Origin: Paraburkholderia piptadeniae
GTDB lineage: Bacteria; Pseudomonadota; Gammaproteobacteria; Burkholderiales; Burkholderiaceae
Assembly (NCBI RefSeq): GCF_900007165.1
Contig: NZ_CYGY02000031.1
Coordinates: forward strand, 41,261 to 105,260
Direction of reading: 5' to 3'
Length of the DNA stretch: 64,000 nt
Below the pieces are notes generated by a model. That model did not search any database and was not told the DNA's origin. It saw nothing but the letters and a program-made list of their open reading frames with translations. Below are positions 43,553 through 53,961 of this stretch, piece after piece; position 1 is the first letter of the stretch; each line of letters opens with the position of its first letter. The translations under genes and the position numbers were made by a program.

Positions 43553-44794
43553 TCATGAACGGTAGTCGGCGTTGATGCTCACGTAATCGTGCGACAGGTC
43601 GCACGTCCAGATCGTCGCCTGCGCATCGCCTCGGCCCAGCACGACGCGAATCAGAATTTCGGCCTTCTTCATCACGCGCTGCCCGTCTTCCTCTTTGTAC
43701 TCCGGATTACGCCCGCCCGCTTTCGCGACAAGCACATCGTCCAGATACAGATCGATCTTGCCGACGTCGAGGTCCGTCACGCCCGCATAGCCGATGGCGG
43801 CCAGAATGCGCCCGAGGTTCGGGTCCGACGCGTAGAACGCCGTCTTCACGAGCGGCGAATGGCCGATCGCATACGCGATCTGGCGGCACTCGGCCACGCT
43901 CGAACCGCCTTCCACCCGCACCGTCATGAACTTCGTCGCGCCCTCGCCGTCGCGCACGATCAGTTGCGCGAGCGTCTGCGCCGTTTGCGTGACGGCATCG
44001 CGCAGCGCGGCGTACGCGGGCGAATCCGTCGACGTGATCGCGGGCAGGCTCGACTTGCCCGATGCGATCAGAATGAACGAATCGTTCGTCGACGTATCGC
44101 CGTCGATCGTGATGCAGTTGAACGAGCGGTCGGCGACATGCTTCACCAGTTCGTCGAGCACCGGCTGTGCAACGTTCGCGTCGAAAGCGAGGAAGCCGAG
44201 CATCGTCGCCATGTTCGGCTTGATCATGCCGGCACCCTTGCTAATGCCCGTCAACGTAACCGTGTGGCCGTCGATCGTGACCTGGCGCGACACCGCTTTC
44301 GGCAGCGTGTCGGTGGTCATGATGGCTTGCGCGGCGTCGTACCAGTGAGCAGCCTGGCGGTTCGCGAGCGCGGCGGGCAGCCCGGCTTTCAGGCGGTCGA
44401 TGGGCAGCGGCTCCAGGATCACGCCCGTCGAGAACGGCAGCACCTGTTCCGGCGCGATGTCCGCGAGGCGCGCCAGCTCGTCGCACGTCTCGCGCGCGTG
44501 CGCCATGCCCGGCTCGCCCGTGCCCGCGTTCGCATTGCCCGTGTTGACGACCAGCGCGCGAATGCCCTTGCCGCCCGCGCGCACGCGCTCGAGGTGCTCG
44601 CGGCACACGGTGACGGGCGCCGCGCAGAAACGGTTCGACGTGAACACGCCCGCGACCGTCGCGCCTTCGTCGACGGAAATGACGAGCACGTCCTTGCGGT
44701 TCGGCTTGCGGATGTTCGCCTCGGCCCAGCCTAGCGTGACGCCGGCAACGGGGTGGAGTTGAGCGGGATCGATCGAGGGGAAATTGACAGCCAT
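43553..44794 (-). CDS. argJ: Bifunctional ornithine acetyltransferase / N-acetylglutamate synthase
   Basis: A 413-residue enzyme of the cyclic arginine pathway, moving acetyl groups from N-acetylornithine to glutamate. It self-cleaves before the nucleophilic threonine in [15 protein letters not shown]197 becomes the N-terminus of the beta chain. Length and N-terminus ([19 protein letters not shown]) are normal. Whether it can also use acetyl-CoA (the bifunctional form) cannot be read with certainty. It lies about 150 bases after secA on the same strand. Confidence 0.94.
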   Translation of the reverse strand: MAVNFPSIDPAQLHPVAGVTLGWAEANIRKPNRKDVLVISVDEGATVAGVFTSNRFCAAPVTVCREHLERVRAGGKGIRALVVNTGNANAGTGEPGMAHARETCDELARLADIAPEQVLPFSTGVILEPLPIDRLKAGLPAALANRQAAHWYDAAQAIMTTDTLPKAVSRQVTIDGHTVTLTGISKGAGMIKPNMATMLGFLAFDANVAQPVLDELVKHVADRSFNCITIDGDTSTNDSFILIASGKSSLPAITSTDSPAYAALRDAVTQTAQTLAQLIVRDGEGATKFMTVRVEGGSSVAECRQIAYAIGHSPLVKTAFYASDPNLGRILAAIGYAGVTDLDVGKIDLYLDDVLVAKAGGRNPEYKEEDGQRVMKKAEILIRVVLGRGDAQATIWTCDLSHDYVSINADYRS

Positions 44795-44911
44795 GGTTGC
44801 GACCTGTCGAGACTGAAATGCCGGCGGGCGCCGGCATCGGGGATCAAGGGTGATGGCGCCGGATGGGTCCGCGCCACCGCGAAATCACCAGCAATGCGCG
44901 CTTCAAACGAC

Positions 44912-44934
44912 GCGGCGCGCATGATGCGCGCCGC
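44912..44934 (-). terminator. Hairpin just after secA
   Basis: GCGGCGCGC (44912-44920) and GCGCGCCGC (44926-44934) pair perfectly 8 bases beyond the secA stop. No T-run follows on the minus strand, so it may protect the secA mRNA end rather than terminate. A second stem, ATGCCGGC/GCCGGCAT, lies at 44818-44837. Confidence 0.4.
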
Positions 44935-44942
44935 TCCGTGTG

Positions 44943-47750
44943 TCACGCGATCTTGCCGTGGCACTGCTTGTACTTCTTGCCGCTGCCGCACGGGCATGGA
45001 TCGTTGCGGCCGACCTTCGGCACCGCGCCGGAAAGCGGGGCCGCCGCGCTGTGGCTGTGAGCCATCGCGTCGCCGATCATCGATGCTGCCGCGTTTGCCG
45101 CGACAGGCGCCGCCGCGACGGCCGCACCGCCTTCGGCGTAATCGGCATGACGGAACTCGATGTTCTCCAGATGGCTGCCTTGCTCTTCGTACTGCTCGGC
45201 GGCCTGCTCCAGCTGTTCCGGTGACTGGATCTGCACGTTCATTACGATGCGCGTGACTTCGAGCTTCACCGAGTCGAGCATCGCGGCGAACAGCTCGAAC
45301 GCTTCGCGCTTGTATTCCTGCTTCGGGTTCTTCTGTGCATAGCCGCGCAGATGAATGCCCTGACGCAGATGATCGAGCGCGGCGAGATGTTCGCGCCAGC
45401 TGCGATCGAGCGTCTGCAGCATGACCGAGCGCTCGAACGCGCTGAACGATTCGCGGCCCACCTGCTCGACCTTCGACTCGTAAGCCTCGTCGGCGGCGGC
45501 CGTCACCGCTTCGAGAATCTCGCTGGCGTCGATCGACTGCGACTCGTTGATCATCTCCTGAATCGCGAGATCGAGCTGCCAGTCATTGCGCAGCACTTCT
45601 TCCAGTTCAGGCACGTCCCATTGTTCTTCGATGCTGCCCGCCGGCACGAACTGATGGACGATGTCGCCGACCACGCCGTGACGCATCGCGCCGATCGTTT
45701 CGGTGATGTCGTGTGCTTCGAGCAGTTCGTTGCGCTGCTGATAGATCACCTTGCGCTGATCGTTCGACACGTCGTCGTATTCGAGCAGCTGCTTGCGGAT
45801 ATCGAAGTTGCGCGCTTCGACCTTGCGCTGCGCCGATTCGATCGAACGCGTGACGATGCCCGCTTCGATCGCCTCGCCTTCCGGCATCTTCAGGCGATCC
45901 ATGATTGCGCGCACGCGGTCGCCCGCAAAAATGCGCAGCAGCGGATCTTCAAGCGACAGATAGAAACGCGACGAACCCGGATCGCCCTGACGGCCCGCAC
46001 GCCCGCGCAACTGGTTGTCGATACGGCGCGATTCGTGACGCTCGGTGCCGATGATATGCAGACCGCCCGCGGCCTTCACCTGATCGTGCAGCGTCTGCCA
46101 CTCGTCGTGCAGCTTCTGGATGCGCGCCGCCTTTTCGTCTTCGGGGATCGACAGGTCGGCTTCAATGAACGCGGCCTGTTTCTCGGCGTTGCCGCCGAGC
46201 ACGATGTCCGTGCCGCGACCGGCCATGTTCGTCGCGATCGTGATGCGCTGCGGACGGCCCGCTTCCGCGACGATGGCCGCTTCGCGCGCGTGCTGCTTCG
46301 CGTTCAGCACTTCGTGCGGCAGACCGGCCTTGTTCAGCAACTGCGACAGCAGCTCCGAGTTCTCGATCGACGTCGTGCCGACCAGCACGGGCTGACTGCG
46401 GTCATAGCATTCGCGGATATCGCGAATCACCGCGTTGTAGCGCTCCATCGCCGTCTTGTAGATCTGGTCCTGCTTGTCGATCCGCTTCGGCGGGCGGTTG
46501 GTCGGAATCACGACCGTTTCGAGGCCGTAAATCTCGTTGAATTCGTACGCTTCGGTGTCGGCCGTACCCGTCATGCCGGACAGCTTCGCGTACATGCGGA
46601 AATAGTTCTGGAACGTGATCGATGCGAGCGTCTGGTTCTCGCTCTGAATCTTCACGTGCTCCTTCGCTTCGACGGCCTGGTGCAGACCGTCTGACCAGCG
46701 GCGGCCCGCCATCAGACGGCCCGTGAATTCGTCGACGATCACCACTTCACCGTTCTGAACGACGTAGTGCTGGTCCTTGTAGAACAGCGTGTGCGCGCGG
46801 AGCGCCGCGTACACGTGGTGCATCAGCGTAATGTTCTGCGGCGCGTAAAGGCTCTCGCCTTCGCCGATCAGGCCCCACTCGGCGAGCAGCCGCTCCGCCT
46901 TTTCATGGCCCGATTCCGTCAGGAACACCTGGCGCGCCTTTTCATCCAGCGTGTAGTCGCCCGGCTTCTCGACGCCCGTGCCGTCCGCCTTCTCTTCGCC
47001 AATCTGGCGCTCGAGCAGCGGCGGCAGTGCGTTCATGCGCACGTAGAGCTCGGTGTGATCTTCGGCCTGGCCGGAGATGATGAGCGGCGTGCGGGCTTCG
47101 TCGATAAGAATCGAGTCCACTTCGTCGACGATCGCGAAGTTCAGCGCCCGCTGCACGCGCGCATCGGTCTCGTAGACCATGTTGTCGCGCAGGTAGTCGA
47201 AGCCGAATTCGTTGTTCGTACCGTACGTGATGTCCGCGGCGTACGCTTCCTGCTTCGGGCCGTGGTCCATCTGCGACAGGTTGATACCCACCGACAGGCC
47301 GAGGAAGTTATAGAGGCGCCCCATCCACTCGGCGTCGCGCTGCGCGAGGTAGTCGTTCACCGTCACGACGTGCACGCCGCGTCCGGACAGCGCGTTCAGG
47401 TAGGCCGCGAGCGTGGCGACGAGCGTCTTGCCTTCGCCCGTGCGCATTTCCGCGATCTTGCCGTAGTGCAGGACCATGCCGCCGATCAGCTGCACGTCGA
47501 AGTGCCGCATCTTCAGCACGCGCTTGCTTGCCTCGCGGCAGACCGCGAACGCCTCGGGCAGCAGCTTGTCGAGCGACTCGCCACTGCCGACGCGTTGCCG
47601 GAATTCCGTCGTTTTCGCGCGCAGTTGATCGTCCGTCAATTGCTCGATCTGCGGTTCGAGCGCATTGATCGCCGCGACGGTCTTTTGATATTGCTTGACG
47701 AGCCGTTGATTGCGGCTGCCAAAAATCTTTTGTAGAAAACCGGTGGTCAT
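44943..47750 (-). CDS. secA: Preprotein translocase ATPase SecA
   Basis: A 935-residue motor that drives preproteins through SecYEG. Walker A is MRTGEGKT (102-109), the [13 protein letters not shown] segment holds Walker B, and the second nucleotide-binding fold and helical scaffold are complete. The C-terminal zinc motif [13 protein letters not shown] has C919, C921, C930 and H931, for SecB and phospholipid binding. No secM-like gene lies upstream, so the E. coli type of SecM control is absent. A spaced inverted repeat lies 30-74 bases upstream of the start. Confidence 0.98.
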   Translation of the reverse strand: MTTGFLQKIFGSRNQRLVKQYQKTVAAINALEPQIEQLTDDQLRAKTTEFRQRVGSGESLDKLLPEAFAVCREASKRVLKMRHFDVQLIGGMVLHYGKIAEMRTGEGKTLVATLAAYLNALSGRGVHVVTVNDYLAQRDAEWMGRLYNFLGLSVGINLSQMDHGPKQEAYAADITYGTNNEFGFDYLRDNMVYETDARVQRALNFAIVDEVDSILIDEARTPLIISGQAEDHTELYVRMNALPPLLERQIGEEKADGTGVEKPGDYTLDEKARQVFLTESGHEKAERLLAEWGLIGEGESLYAPQNITLMHHVYAALRAHTLFYKDQHYVVQNGEVVIVDEFTGRLMAGRRWSDGLHQAVEAKEHVKIQSENQTLASITFQNYFRMYAKLSGMTGTADTEAYEFNEIYGLETVVIPTNRPPKRIDKQDQIYKTAMERYNAVIRDIRECYDRSQPVLVGTTSIENSELLSQLLNKAGLPHEVLNAKQHAREAAIVAEAGRPQRITIATNMAGRGTDIVLGGNAEKQAAFIEADLSIPEDEKAARIQKLHDEWQTLHDQVKAAGGLHIIGTERHESRRIDNQLRGRAGRQGDPGSSRFYLSLEDPLLRIFAGDRVRAIMDRLKMPEGEAIEAGIVTRSIESAQRKVEARNFDIRKQLLEYDDVSNDQRKVIYQQRNELLEAHDITETIGAMRHGVVGDIVHQFVPAGSIEEQWDVPELEEVLRNDWQLDLAIQEMINESQSIDASEILEAVTAAADEAYESKVEQVGRESFSAFERSVMLQTLDRSWREHLAALDHLRQGIHLRGYAQKNPKQEYKREAFELFAAMLDSVKLEVTRIVMNVQIQSPEQLEQAAEQYEEQGSHLENIEFRHADYAEGGAAVAAAPVAANAAASMIGDAMAHSHSAAAPLSGAVPKVGRNDPCPCGSGKKYKQCHGKIA

Positions 47751-48067
47751 CGGATCGTGGTTGCGTCGCGGCTTCGGCTGGGTTGCAAGGCCGGTTTTTA
47801 CACCCTTTCACCTTGTTGCAACCCTCGGTCGTGTGGGCCTCGGCGGCTTAGGTCCAAGAGTGAATTCGAATCATGGATTTTAGCACGCGCCCCCGCGTAC
47901 GCCTGTGTCAGCAGCAAGACCATTGGCCGTCCGGCCAGGCCGAAAGCGCTGTGGATATGGGCGTCCACGGTATGTGCGAACGTCGTTGCGCGCCGCTGCC
48001 GCATGTTACAACCGGTACAATCGCGGCATGGGCGCGCACTCGGCGCGGCTACCATTCAAAGTCTCAG
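47751..48067. other. secA-dciA divergent intergenic region
   Basis: No gene is called here. It contains a spaced inverted repeat, GGGTTGCAA (47780-47788) / TTGCAACCC (47816-47824), upstream of secA. A TACAAT hexamer at 48016-48021 is a possible -10 for dciA. An in-frame ATG at 47873 would extend DciA by 65 residues, but that part is not DciA-like and lies upstream of the likely promoter. Confidence 0.5.
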
Positions 48068-48571
48068 ATGAGCCGTTTCTCACCGTTTTCAAGGCAGTCG
48101 CCGAAGCCCGGCCCGAAGCTCGGCTCGCGGTCGTTCGACGTGCGCAGGCCGCAAGCCGTCGCCGAAGTGCTGAACCGCACCGACGCGTTCGCGGCATTGC
48201 GAGCCGGCGTCGAGCAGGTCGCCGCGCTGGAGCGCGATCTGTCCGAGCTGCTGCCCGACTATCTGGCGACGAGCGTCGAGCCGGGCTTCATCAAGGACGG
48301 CGTGCTCGCGCTGTTCGCCGCGCACAACGCGCTCGCTGCACGGTTGCGGCATCTGGAGCCGCGTCTGCTGTCGGATCTGCAACAGCGCGGCTGGCCGGTG
48401 AATTCGCTGAAAATCCGCGTCCGCCCGCAGCCCGCGAAAGAGCCGCCGCGCGTGAAGCAGGCGCGCATGTCGCGCGCGGGCGCGGATGCGCTGCACGAAC
48501 TCAGCGAATCGCTGGAACCGTCGCCGTTGCAGGCCGCGCTCGCGCGCATGGCCGCCCGGCATCGGAAATGA
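48068..48571 (+). CDS. dciA: DciA-family protein (DUF721), helicase loader/assistant
   Basis: A 167-residue DUF721 protein starting MSRFSPFSRQSPKPGPKLGS. In bacteria that lack DnaC or DnaI, DciA loads the replicative helicase DnaB; Burkholderia is expected to use it. The N-terminal part is basic and disordered, followed by a KH-like segment (about 30-125, LSELLPDYLATSVEPGFI...LRHLEPRLLSDLQQ). It is divergent from secA and convergent with lpxC across a shared terminator. Confidence 0.85.
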   Translation: MSRFSPFSRQSPKPGPKLGSRSFDVRRPQAVAEVLNRTDAFAALRAGVEQVAALERDLSELLPDYLATSVEPGFIKDGVLALFAAHNALAARLRHLEPRLLSDLQQRGWPVNSLKIRVRPQPAKEPPRVKQARMSRAGADALHELSESLEPSPLQAALARMAARHRK

Positions 48572-48597
48572 ATTCGCTGAAGAATCGCGTCGGAATG

Positions 48598-48626
48598 AAA
48601 AAAGCGGCCTTTTCAGGCCGCTTTTT
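48598..48626. terminator. Bidirectional terminator between dciA and lpxC
   Basis: AAAGCGGCCT (48601-48610) / AGGCCGCTTT (48615-48624) with a 4-base loop, an A-run on the left and a T-run on the right. It serves dciA (plus) and lpxC (minus). Confidence 0.88.
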
Positions 48627-48660
48627 CGTTGCTGCCCGGTGATGGCCCGAGCGCTTGAAG

Positions 48661-49578
48661 TCAGGCAAACGCCGTCTGCGTGTCGTACGCGAAACCGCGC
48701 GGCGCTTTCTGCGGATCGTCGAACGTGACGATCTCATACGAATCTTCGTGCGCCAGCAGTTCGCGCAGCAGCGCGTTGTTCAGGCCGTGGCCGGACTTGT
48801 ATGCGTCGTACGACGCGAGCAGCGGATGGCCGACCACGTACAGGTCGCCGATCGCATCCAGCATCTTGTGCTTCACGAATTCGTCGTCGTAACGCAGGCC
48901 GTCGTTGTTCAGGATGCGGTACTCGTCGAGCACGATCGCGTTATCCATGCTTCCGCCGCGCGCCAGGCCGAGCTCGCGCATCATCTCGACTTCGTGTGCG
49001 AAGCCGAACGTACGGGCACGCGCGATCTCGCGTACATACGACGTGTTCGCAAAGTCCACTTCGAGCGCCTGCCCCGTCTTGTCGACGGCGGGATGGCGGA
49101 AGTCGATCGTGAACTTCAGCTTGAAGCCGAAATACGGATCGAGACGCGCGAACTTGTCGCCGTCGCGGATTTCGACCGGCTTCGTGACCTTGATGAACTT
49201 CTTCGCCGCGTTCTGCTCTTCGATGCCCGCCGACTGGATCAGGAACACGAAGGATGCCGCGCTGCCGTCCATGATGGGGATTTCTTCAGCGGTGACGTCG
49301 ACGTAGAGGTTGTCGATACCCAGGCCCGCGCACGCGGACATCAGGTGCTCGATCGTCGACACGCGCGCGCCGTCCTTCTGCAACACCGATGCAAGCCGCG
49401 TATCGCCGATCGCCATCGCCGACGCGGGGATGTCCACCGGCGTGGGCAAATCCACGCGGGAAAACACGATGCCCGTGTCCGGCGCCGCCGGGCGGAGCGT
49501 CAGATTGACCTTGCGGCCCGAGTGCAAGCCGATGCCAACCGTTTTGACGATCTGTTTGATAGTGCGCTGCTTCAACAT
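48661..49578 (-). CDS. lpxC: UDP-3-O-acyl-N-acetylglucosamine deacetylase
   Basis: A 305-residue zinc enzyme, the committed step of lipid A synthesis. The zinc ligands are H78 (STIEHLMSA), H237 and D241 (HKMLDAIGD), with general acid H264 (KSGHG), matching the E. coli pattern. A terminator-like hairpin lies in its leader 20 bases before the start, and a TATAAT hexamer at 49635-49640 is a likely -10. In E. coli LpxC is controlled by FtsH through its C-terminus; the tail here ([10 protein letters not shown]) does not resemble the E. coli one. Confidence 0.97.
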   Translation of the reverse strand: MLKQRTIKQIVKTVGIGLHSGRKVNLTLRPAAPDTGIVFSRVDLPTPVDIPASAMAIGDTRLASVLQKDGARVSTIEHLMSACAGLGIDNLYVDVTAEEIPIMDGSAASFVFLIQSAGIEEQNAAKKFIKVTKPVEIRDGDKFARLDPYFGFKLKFTIDFRHPAVDKTGQALEVDFANTSYVREIARARTFGFAHEVEMMRELGLARGGSMDNAIVLDEYRILNNDGLRYDDEFVKHKMLDAIGDLYVVGHPLLASYDAYKSGHGLNNALLRELLAHEDSYEIVTFDDPQKAPRGFAYDTQTAFA

Positions 49579-49597
49579 GGTGATCTTCTATTCGATT

Positions 49598-49620
49598 AAA
49601 AATCCTAATCAGGACTTTTT
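49598..49620 (-). promoter_or_regulatory. Terminator-like hairpin in the lpxC leader
   Basis: AAAAATCCT (49598-49606) and AGGACTTTTT (49611-49620) can pair around AATC with one bulge. Read on the minus strand, the short stem ends in a run of T just before the lpxC ribosome site. It lies between the -10 hexamer (49635-49640) and the ATG. It could be an attenuator or a chance AT-rich repeat. Confidence 0.35.
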
Positions 49621-49848
49621 ATTTCATAGCGCGAATTATACTCCAATCGTTTCCGGAGCGCCGCTGCGCTGGCGTTTCAATCTGTTTCGCTGCGTTACCT
49701 GATCGGGAAGCGTGACGGGCCGATGCCCGGAACGGAGGCGTTTCCGGTAATCGGCCCGCGTTACGGCCTGTCACAACGGGGTCATAAAAGCGTTGCCGCA
49801 GCGCAACAAGCATGGTCTGCGCGGTTGCGGCGAAGCTTCAAAGCCGCG

Positions 49849-50358
49849 TCATGCCTGGCTCAACGTCGCGAGAATACTCGCCGCATCGCTCACTTCGAAC
49901 TTGCCGGGTGCCTCGACGTATAGCGTCTTGACCACGCCGTCGTCGACCACCATTGCGTAGCGCTGGGAACGGATTCCCATGCCGCGCGCCGACAGGTCCT
50001 GCTCCAGACCGAGTGCCCGGGTGAAAGCCGCGCTGCCGTCCGCCATCATGCGCACCTTGCCCGAGGTGCGCTGTTCGCGTGCCCACGCGCCCATGACGAA
50101 CGCGTCGTTGACGGACACGCACCAGATCTCGTCGATCCCGGCAGCACGGAACTTCTCCGCCTGCTCGACGTAACCCGGCACGTGCTTGGCCGAACAGGTC
50201 GGCGTGAACGCGCCCGGCAATCCGAAGATCACCACGCGCTTGCCCGCTGTCTGTTCGCGCACGTCGAAGCTGTTCGGCCCGATCGTGCAACCCTCGCGCC
50301 CGTCCCCGATCAACTCGTAAACGGTCGCCTGGGGAAGCTTTTCACCTATCTGAATCAT
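49849..50358 (-). CDS. Peroxiredoxin of the Prx5/AhpE-like (redoxin) type
   Basis: A 169-residue thiol peroxidase. The peroxidatic cysteine is C55 in LPGAFTPTCSAKHVPGY; C80 (DEIWCVSVND) and C24 are further cysteines, and C80 matches the position seen in many glutaredoxin-dependent Prx5 enzymes. It lies between ftsZ and lpxC, as in other Burkholderia, with 242 bases to ftsZ, and has its own ribosome site (AAGGAACGAGC). It is unrelated in sequence to Tpx at 13612. Confidence 0.93.
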   Translation of the reverse strand: MIQIGEKLPQATVYELIGDGREGCTIGPNSFDVREQTAGKRVVIFGLPGAFTPTCSAKHVPGYVEQAEKFRAAGIDEIWCVSVNDAFVMGAWAREQRTSGKVRMMADGSAAFTRALGLEQDLSARGMGIRSQRYAMVVDDGVVKTLYVEAPGKFEVSDAASILATLSQA

Positions 50359-50600
50359 GCTCGTTCCTTCGCATCGATGCGGAGCACGCTCGCACGTACT
50401 CGTGCCGCAGTGGAGTTTTCATCCGGCGACAGTGCCCCGAACCGCTTCGCCGATGCGAAGAGGACACCTGTCCGTGCCGCGCGCGCGACCCTACGCGGCC
50501 TCATTGCCGTTCCACCCGCCACGCTCGTGCATTCCTGCTGCGCGCAATCAAGCCACAAATCAGATGATTACGCCGCAGAAAGCCCGCTCCTGCGTGAACC

Positions 50601-51797
50601 TCAGTCTGCCTGCTTGCGCAGGAAGGCCGGGATGTCGTACGTATCGACGCCCTTCTCCTGCAGCGCCTGCACGTGCGAAGCCGCCGTATCACGCGAGGTG
50701 CGCCACACTGCCGGCGTGTCCAGCGAACCGTAATCCGCCGCCGTCGAGTGATGCTGCGTGTTGTACCCATGCTGCGCAGCGCCGACCGGCTGATTGTCCG
50801 TGCCCGTGCGCAGCAGCGTCATCGGCGCCGATTGCTGCTTCTTCGCAGCGCGGCCCAGACCCGTTGCCACCACCGTTACGCGCAGCGCATCGCCCATCGC
50901 GTCGTCGTACACCGCGCCGAAAATCACGGTCGCGTCATCGGCAGCATAACTCTTGATCGTGTTCATCACTTCGCGCGTTTCCGACAGACGCAGCGAACGG
51001 CTCGACGTGATGTTGACCAGCACGCCGCGCGCGCCCGACAGATCGACGCCTTCCAGCAGCGGGCTTGCGACAGCCTGTTCCGCCGCGAGACGCGCGCGAT
51101 CGACGCCGGCCACCGTCGCCGTGCCCATCATCGCCTTGCCCTGCTCGCCCATCACCGTCTTCACGTCTTCGAAGTCGACGTTCACGAGACCATCGACATT
51201 GATGATTTCGGCGATGCCCGCGACCGCGTTGTTGAGCACGTCGTCAGCGCACTGGAAGCACTTGTCCATTTCGGCGTCATCGCCCATCACCTCGAACAGC
51301 TTGTCGTTCAGGACGACGATCAGCGAGTCGACGTGATCCTCCAGTTGCTGCGAACCAGCTTCAGCGACGCGCATGCGCTTGCCGCCTTCGAACTCGAACG
51401 GCTTGCTGACGACGCCGACCGTCAGAATGCCCATTTCCTTCGCGATCTGCGCGACCACGGGTGCTGCGCCCGTGCCCGTGCCGCCACCCATGCCTGCCGT
51501 GATGAACACCATGTGCGCGCCACGCAGTGCGTCCGCGATACGCTCACGTGCTTCCTCGGCTGCCGCGCGGCCCATTTCCGGCTTCGCGCCTGCACCCAGA
51601 CCCGTGTTGCCCAACTGGATGACGTTCGGCGAGCGCGAGCGCGACAGCGCTTGCGCATCCGTGTTCATCACGATGAAGTCGACGCCTTGCACGCCGCGAT
51701 TGATCATGTGTGCAACTGCATTGCCGCCTGCACCACCCACGCCCACCACCTTGATGATGGTGCCGTTGGTTTCCGTTTCCAGCATCTGGAATTCCAT
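50601..51797 (-). CDS. ftsZ: Cell division protein FtsZ
   Basis: A 398-residue tubulin-like GTPase that forms the division ring. The GTP signature GGGTGTG lies at 104-110, and the C-terminal peptide TYDIPAFLRKQAD binds FtsA and other partners. A variable linker precedes it (about 320-380). I start at 51797 (MEFQMLETETNGTIIKVVGV); the frame extends 21 codons upstream without similarity. It is the last gene of the dcw cluster, 121 bases after ftsA. Confidence 0.98.
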   Translation of the reverse strand: MEFQMLETETNGTIIKVVGVGGAGGNAVAHMINRGVQGVDFIVMNTDAQALSRSRSPNVIQLGNTGLGAGAKPEMGRAAAEEARERIADALRGAHMVFITAGMGGGTGTGAAPVVAQIAKEMGILTVGVVSKPFEFEGGKRMRVAEAGSQQLEDHVDSLIVVLNDKLFEVMGDDAEMDKCFQCADDVLNNAVAGIAEIINVDGLVNVDFEDVKTVMGEQGKAMMGTATVAGVDRARLAAEQAVASPLLEGVDLSGARGVLVNITSSRSLRLSETREVMNTIKSYAADDATVIFGAVYDDAMGDALRVTVVATGLGRAAKKQQSAPMTLLRTGTDNQPVGAAQHGYNTQHHSTAADYGSLDTPAVWRTSRDTAASHVQALQEKGVDTYDIPAFLRKQAD

Positions 51798-51918
51798 GTT
51801 GCCTCCGTCAAGAAAATAAGTACCGCTTACTCGGCCGTTATTCGGCAGAAGATCGGGCAACCCTCTGTCGCGCGCCGGCCGCCGGCACCAGCGCGTATTT
51901 CCCTTTGCTGCAGATTCT

Positions 51919-53151
51919 TTAGAAATTGCCGAGGAACCAGTCCTTCATCCTCGTGAACACCTGTCCCATCGATCCCGACTGCACCGCCACCTTGCGGCCG
52001 CGCATGCGCTGCGAGCGTCCTTCGACGAGCAGACCCATCGCCGTCGAATAGCGAGGATTGCGCACGACGTCAGCGAGACCGCCTGCATACTCCGGCACGC
52101 CGATGCGCACCGGCTTCAGGAAGATGTCCTCGCCCAACTCGACCATGCCCGGCATCATCGACGCGCCGCCCGTCAGCACCACGCCCGAGCTGAGCAGTTC
52201 TTCGTAACCCGACTCGCGCACCACCTGCTGCACGAGCGAAAACAGTTCTTCGACGCGCGGCTCGATCACGGCCGCGAGCGCCTGGCGCGACAGCGTGCGC
52301 GGACCGCGCTCGCCGAGCCCCGGCACTTCGATCATTTCGTCCGGATCGGCGAGCGCCTGCTTCGCGATGCCGTAGCTCACCTTGATGTCCTCGGCGTCCG
52401 GCGTCGGCGTGCGCAGCGCCATCGCGATGTCGCTCGTGATCTGATCGCCGGCGATGGGGATCACGGCCGTGTGGCGGATCGCGCCTTCGCTGAAGATCGC
52501 GATGTCCGTCGTGCCGCCGCCGATATCGACGAGCACCACGCCCAGTTCCTTTTCGTCTTCCGTCAGCACCGCCAGCGAAGAAGCGAGCGGCTGCAGGATC
52601 AGATCATTCACTTCGAGGCCGCAGCGGCGCACGCACTTCACGATGTTCTGCGCCGCGCTCACCGCGCCCGTCACGATGTGCACCTTCACTTCGAGACGGA
52701 TGCCGCTCATGCCGATGGGCTCGCGCACGTCTTCCTGGCCGTCGATGATGAATTCCTGCGTCAGGATGTGCAGCACCTGCTGATCGGTCGGAATGTTGAT
52801 CGCCTTGGCCGTCTCGATCACGCGCGCGACGTCTGTCTGCGTCACTTCCTTTTCCTTGATCGCCACCATGCCGCTCGAATTGAAGCTGCGGATATGGCTG
52901 CCGGCGATCCCGGTGAATACGTTCGTGATCTTGCAGTCGGCCATCAGCTCGGCTTCTTCGAGCGCTCGTTGAATGGACTGCACCGTGGCCTCGATGTTCA
53001 CCACGACGCCTTTCTTGAGCCCCTTCGATTCGCTCTGGCCGAGTCCGATCACCTCGTAATGACCTTCGCCCTTCAACTCGGCAACGATGGCGACCACTTT
53101 CGCCGTGCCGATGTCGAGGGCTACCAGCAGATCTTTATAGTCTTTACTCAT
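51919..53151 (-). CDS. ftsA: Cell division protein FtsA
   Basis: A 410-residue actin-like protein that anchors FtsZ to the membrane. Phosphate-binding segments are ALDIGTAKVV (11-20) and LVDIGGGTTDIAIF, and the C-terminal amphipathic helix is VFTRMKDWFLGNF. It follows ftsQ by 27 bases. Confidence 0.97.
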   Translation of the reverse strand: MSKDYKDLLVALDIGTAKVVAIVAELKGEGHYEVIGLGQSESKGLKKGVVVNIEATVQSIQRALEEAELMADCKITNVFTGIAGSHIRSFNSSGMVAIKEKEVTQTDVARVIETAKAINIPTDQQVLHILTQEFIIDGQEDVREPIGMSGIRLEVKVHIVTGAVSAAQNIVKCVRRCGLEVNDLILQPLASSLAVLTEDEKELGVVLVDIGGGTTDIAIFSEGAIRHTAVIPIAGDQITSDIAMALRTPTPDAEDIKVSYGIAKQALADPDEMIEVPGLGERGPRTLSRQALAAVIEPRVEELFSLVQQVVRESGYEELLSSGVVLTGGASMMPGMVELGEDIFLKPVRIGVPEYAGGLADVVRNPRYSTAMGLLVEGRSQRMRGRKVAVQSGSMGQVFTRMKDWFLGNF

Positions 53152-53178
53152 AGCGTGCTCATTGCGTGTGATGTCCTG

Positions 53179-53931
53179 TTACTTCTTGCCCTTGTCGGGT
53201 TCCGTAATGAAGCGCATGCCTGCTGCACGAATGGCGAAACCGTTCGGATAGCGCAAGTCCGCATACTCGATATCCTTCCCCCAACGTTGCGTCACCGCGC
53301 CCCATGCCGCGGTGAGCCGCTTGCAGCGGTCGTACAGCGTGTCCTGATTGCGCTCGCGTCCAAGCTCCACCTGCATGCCATTCGACAGCTTCACCGTCCA
53401 CGCGAAACGCGACGACAGCGTCACTTCATCCGGCGTCGCCCCGACAGGCGCAAACCACTTCTTGAAGTCCTGATAACGCGCGACGACTTCTTTCGCCGAC
53501 CCATCCGGGCCCTCGAACGCGGGCAATTCTTCATCGAGCTCGCCCTGGTTCGCCGTGAACACCTCTCCATCGGTACTCACGAGTTGATCGGTGCCCCACG
53601 TGCCGAGCGGCTTGTACTCTTCGAGCGTGACGGCGAGCGCATTCGGCCACACGCGGCGCACGCTCGCGTGACGCACCCACGGCATCTGCTCGAACGCCTG
53701 GCGCGCCGAATCCAGATCGACGGTGAAGAAGTTGCCCTTCAAGCGTCCGACCACGCCTGCGCGCACCGTCGGCGAATTGATGTGCTCGGTGTCGCCGTCG
53801 ATGCTGATCTCACGCAGCGCGAAGTTCGGGCGCTGGATCAGCCAGTAGCCGCCCGCCGCCAGCAGCACGAGCAGCAACAGCGCGTGCAATGCGCTGGCGG
53901 CGAGATTGAGCTGGCGAACGTTGTTCCACAT
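53179..53931 (-). CDS. ftsQ: Cell division protein FtsQ
   Basis: A 250-residue bitopic protein of the FtsQLB complex. A short cytoplasmic tail (MWNNVRQLNLAAS) precedes a membrane helix (about 14-33), followed by a POTRA domain (FALREISIDGDTEHINSPTV) and a beta domain. Its order between ddl and ftsA is canonical. Confidence 0.95.
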   Translation of the reverse strand: MWNNVRQLNLAASALHALLLLVLLAAGGYWLIQRPNFALREISIDGDTEHINSPTVRAGVVGRLKGNFFTVDLDSARQAFEQMPWVRHASVRRVWPNALAVTLEEYKPLGTWGTDQLVSTDGEVFTANQGELDEELPAFEGPDGSAKEVVARYQDFKKWFAPVGATPDEVTLSSRFAWTVKLSNGMQVELGRERNQDTLYDRCKRLTAAWGAVTQRWGKDIEYADLRYPNGFAIRAAGMRFITEPDKGKK

Positions 53932-53961
53932 GATCTGCGTGCGATTCCTTCAGTTCTCTGT

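Noticed and set aside
47873-48067. N-terminal extension of DciA by 65 residues
   Set aside because: The extension is not DciA-like, and a likely -10 lies downstream of that ATG.
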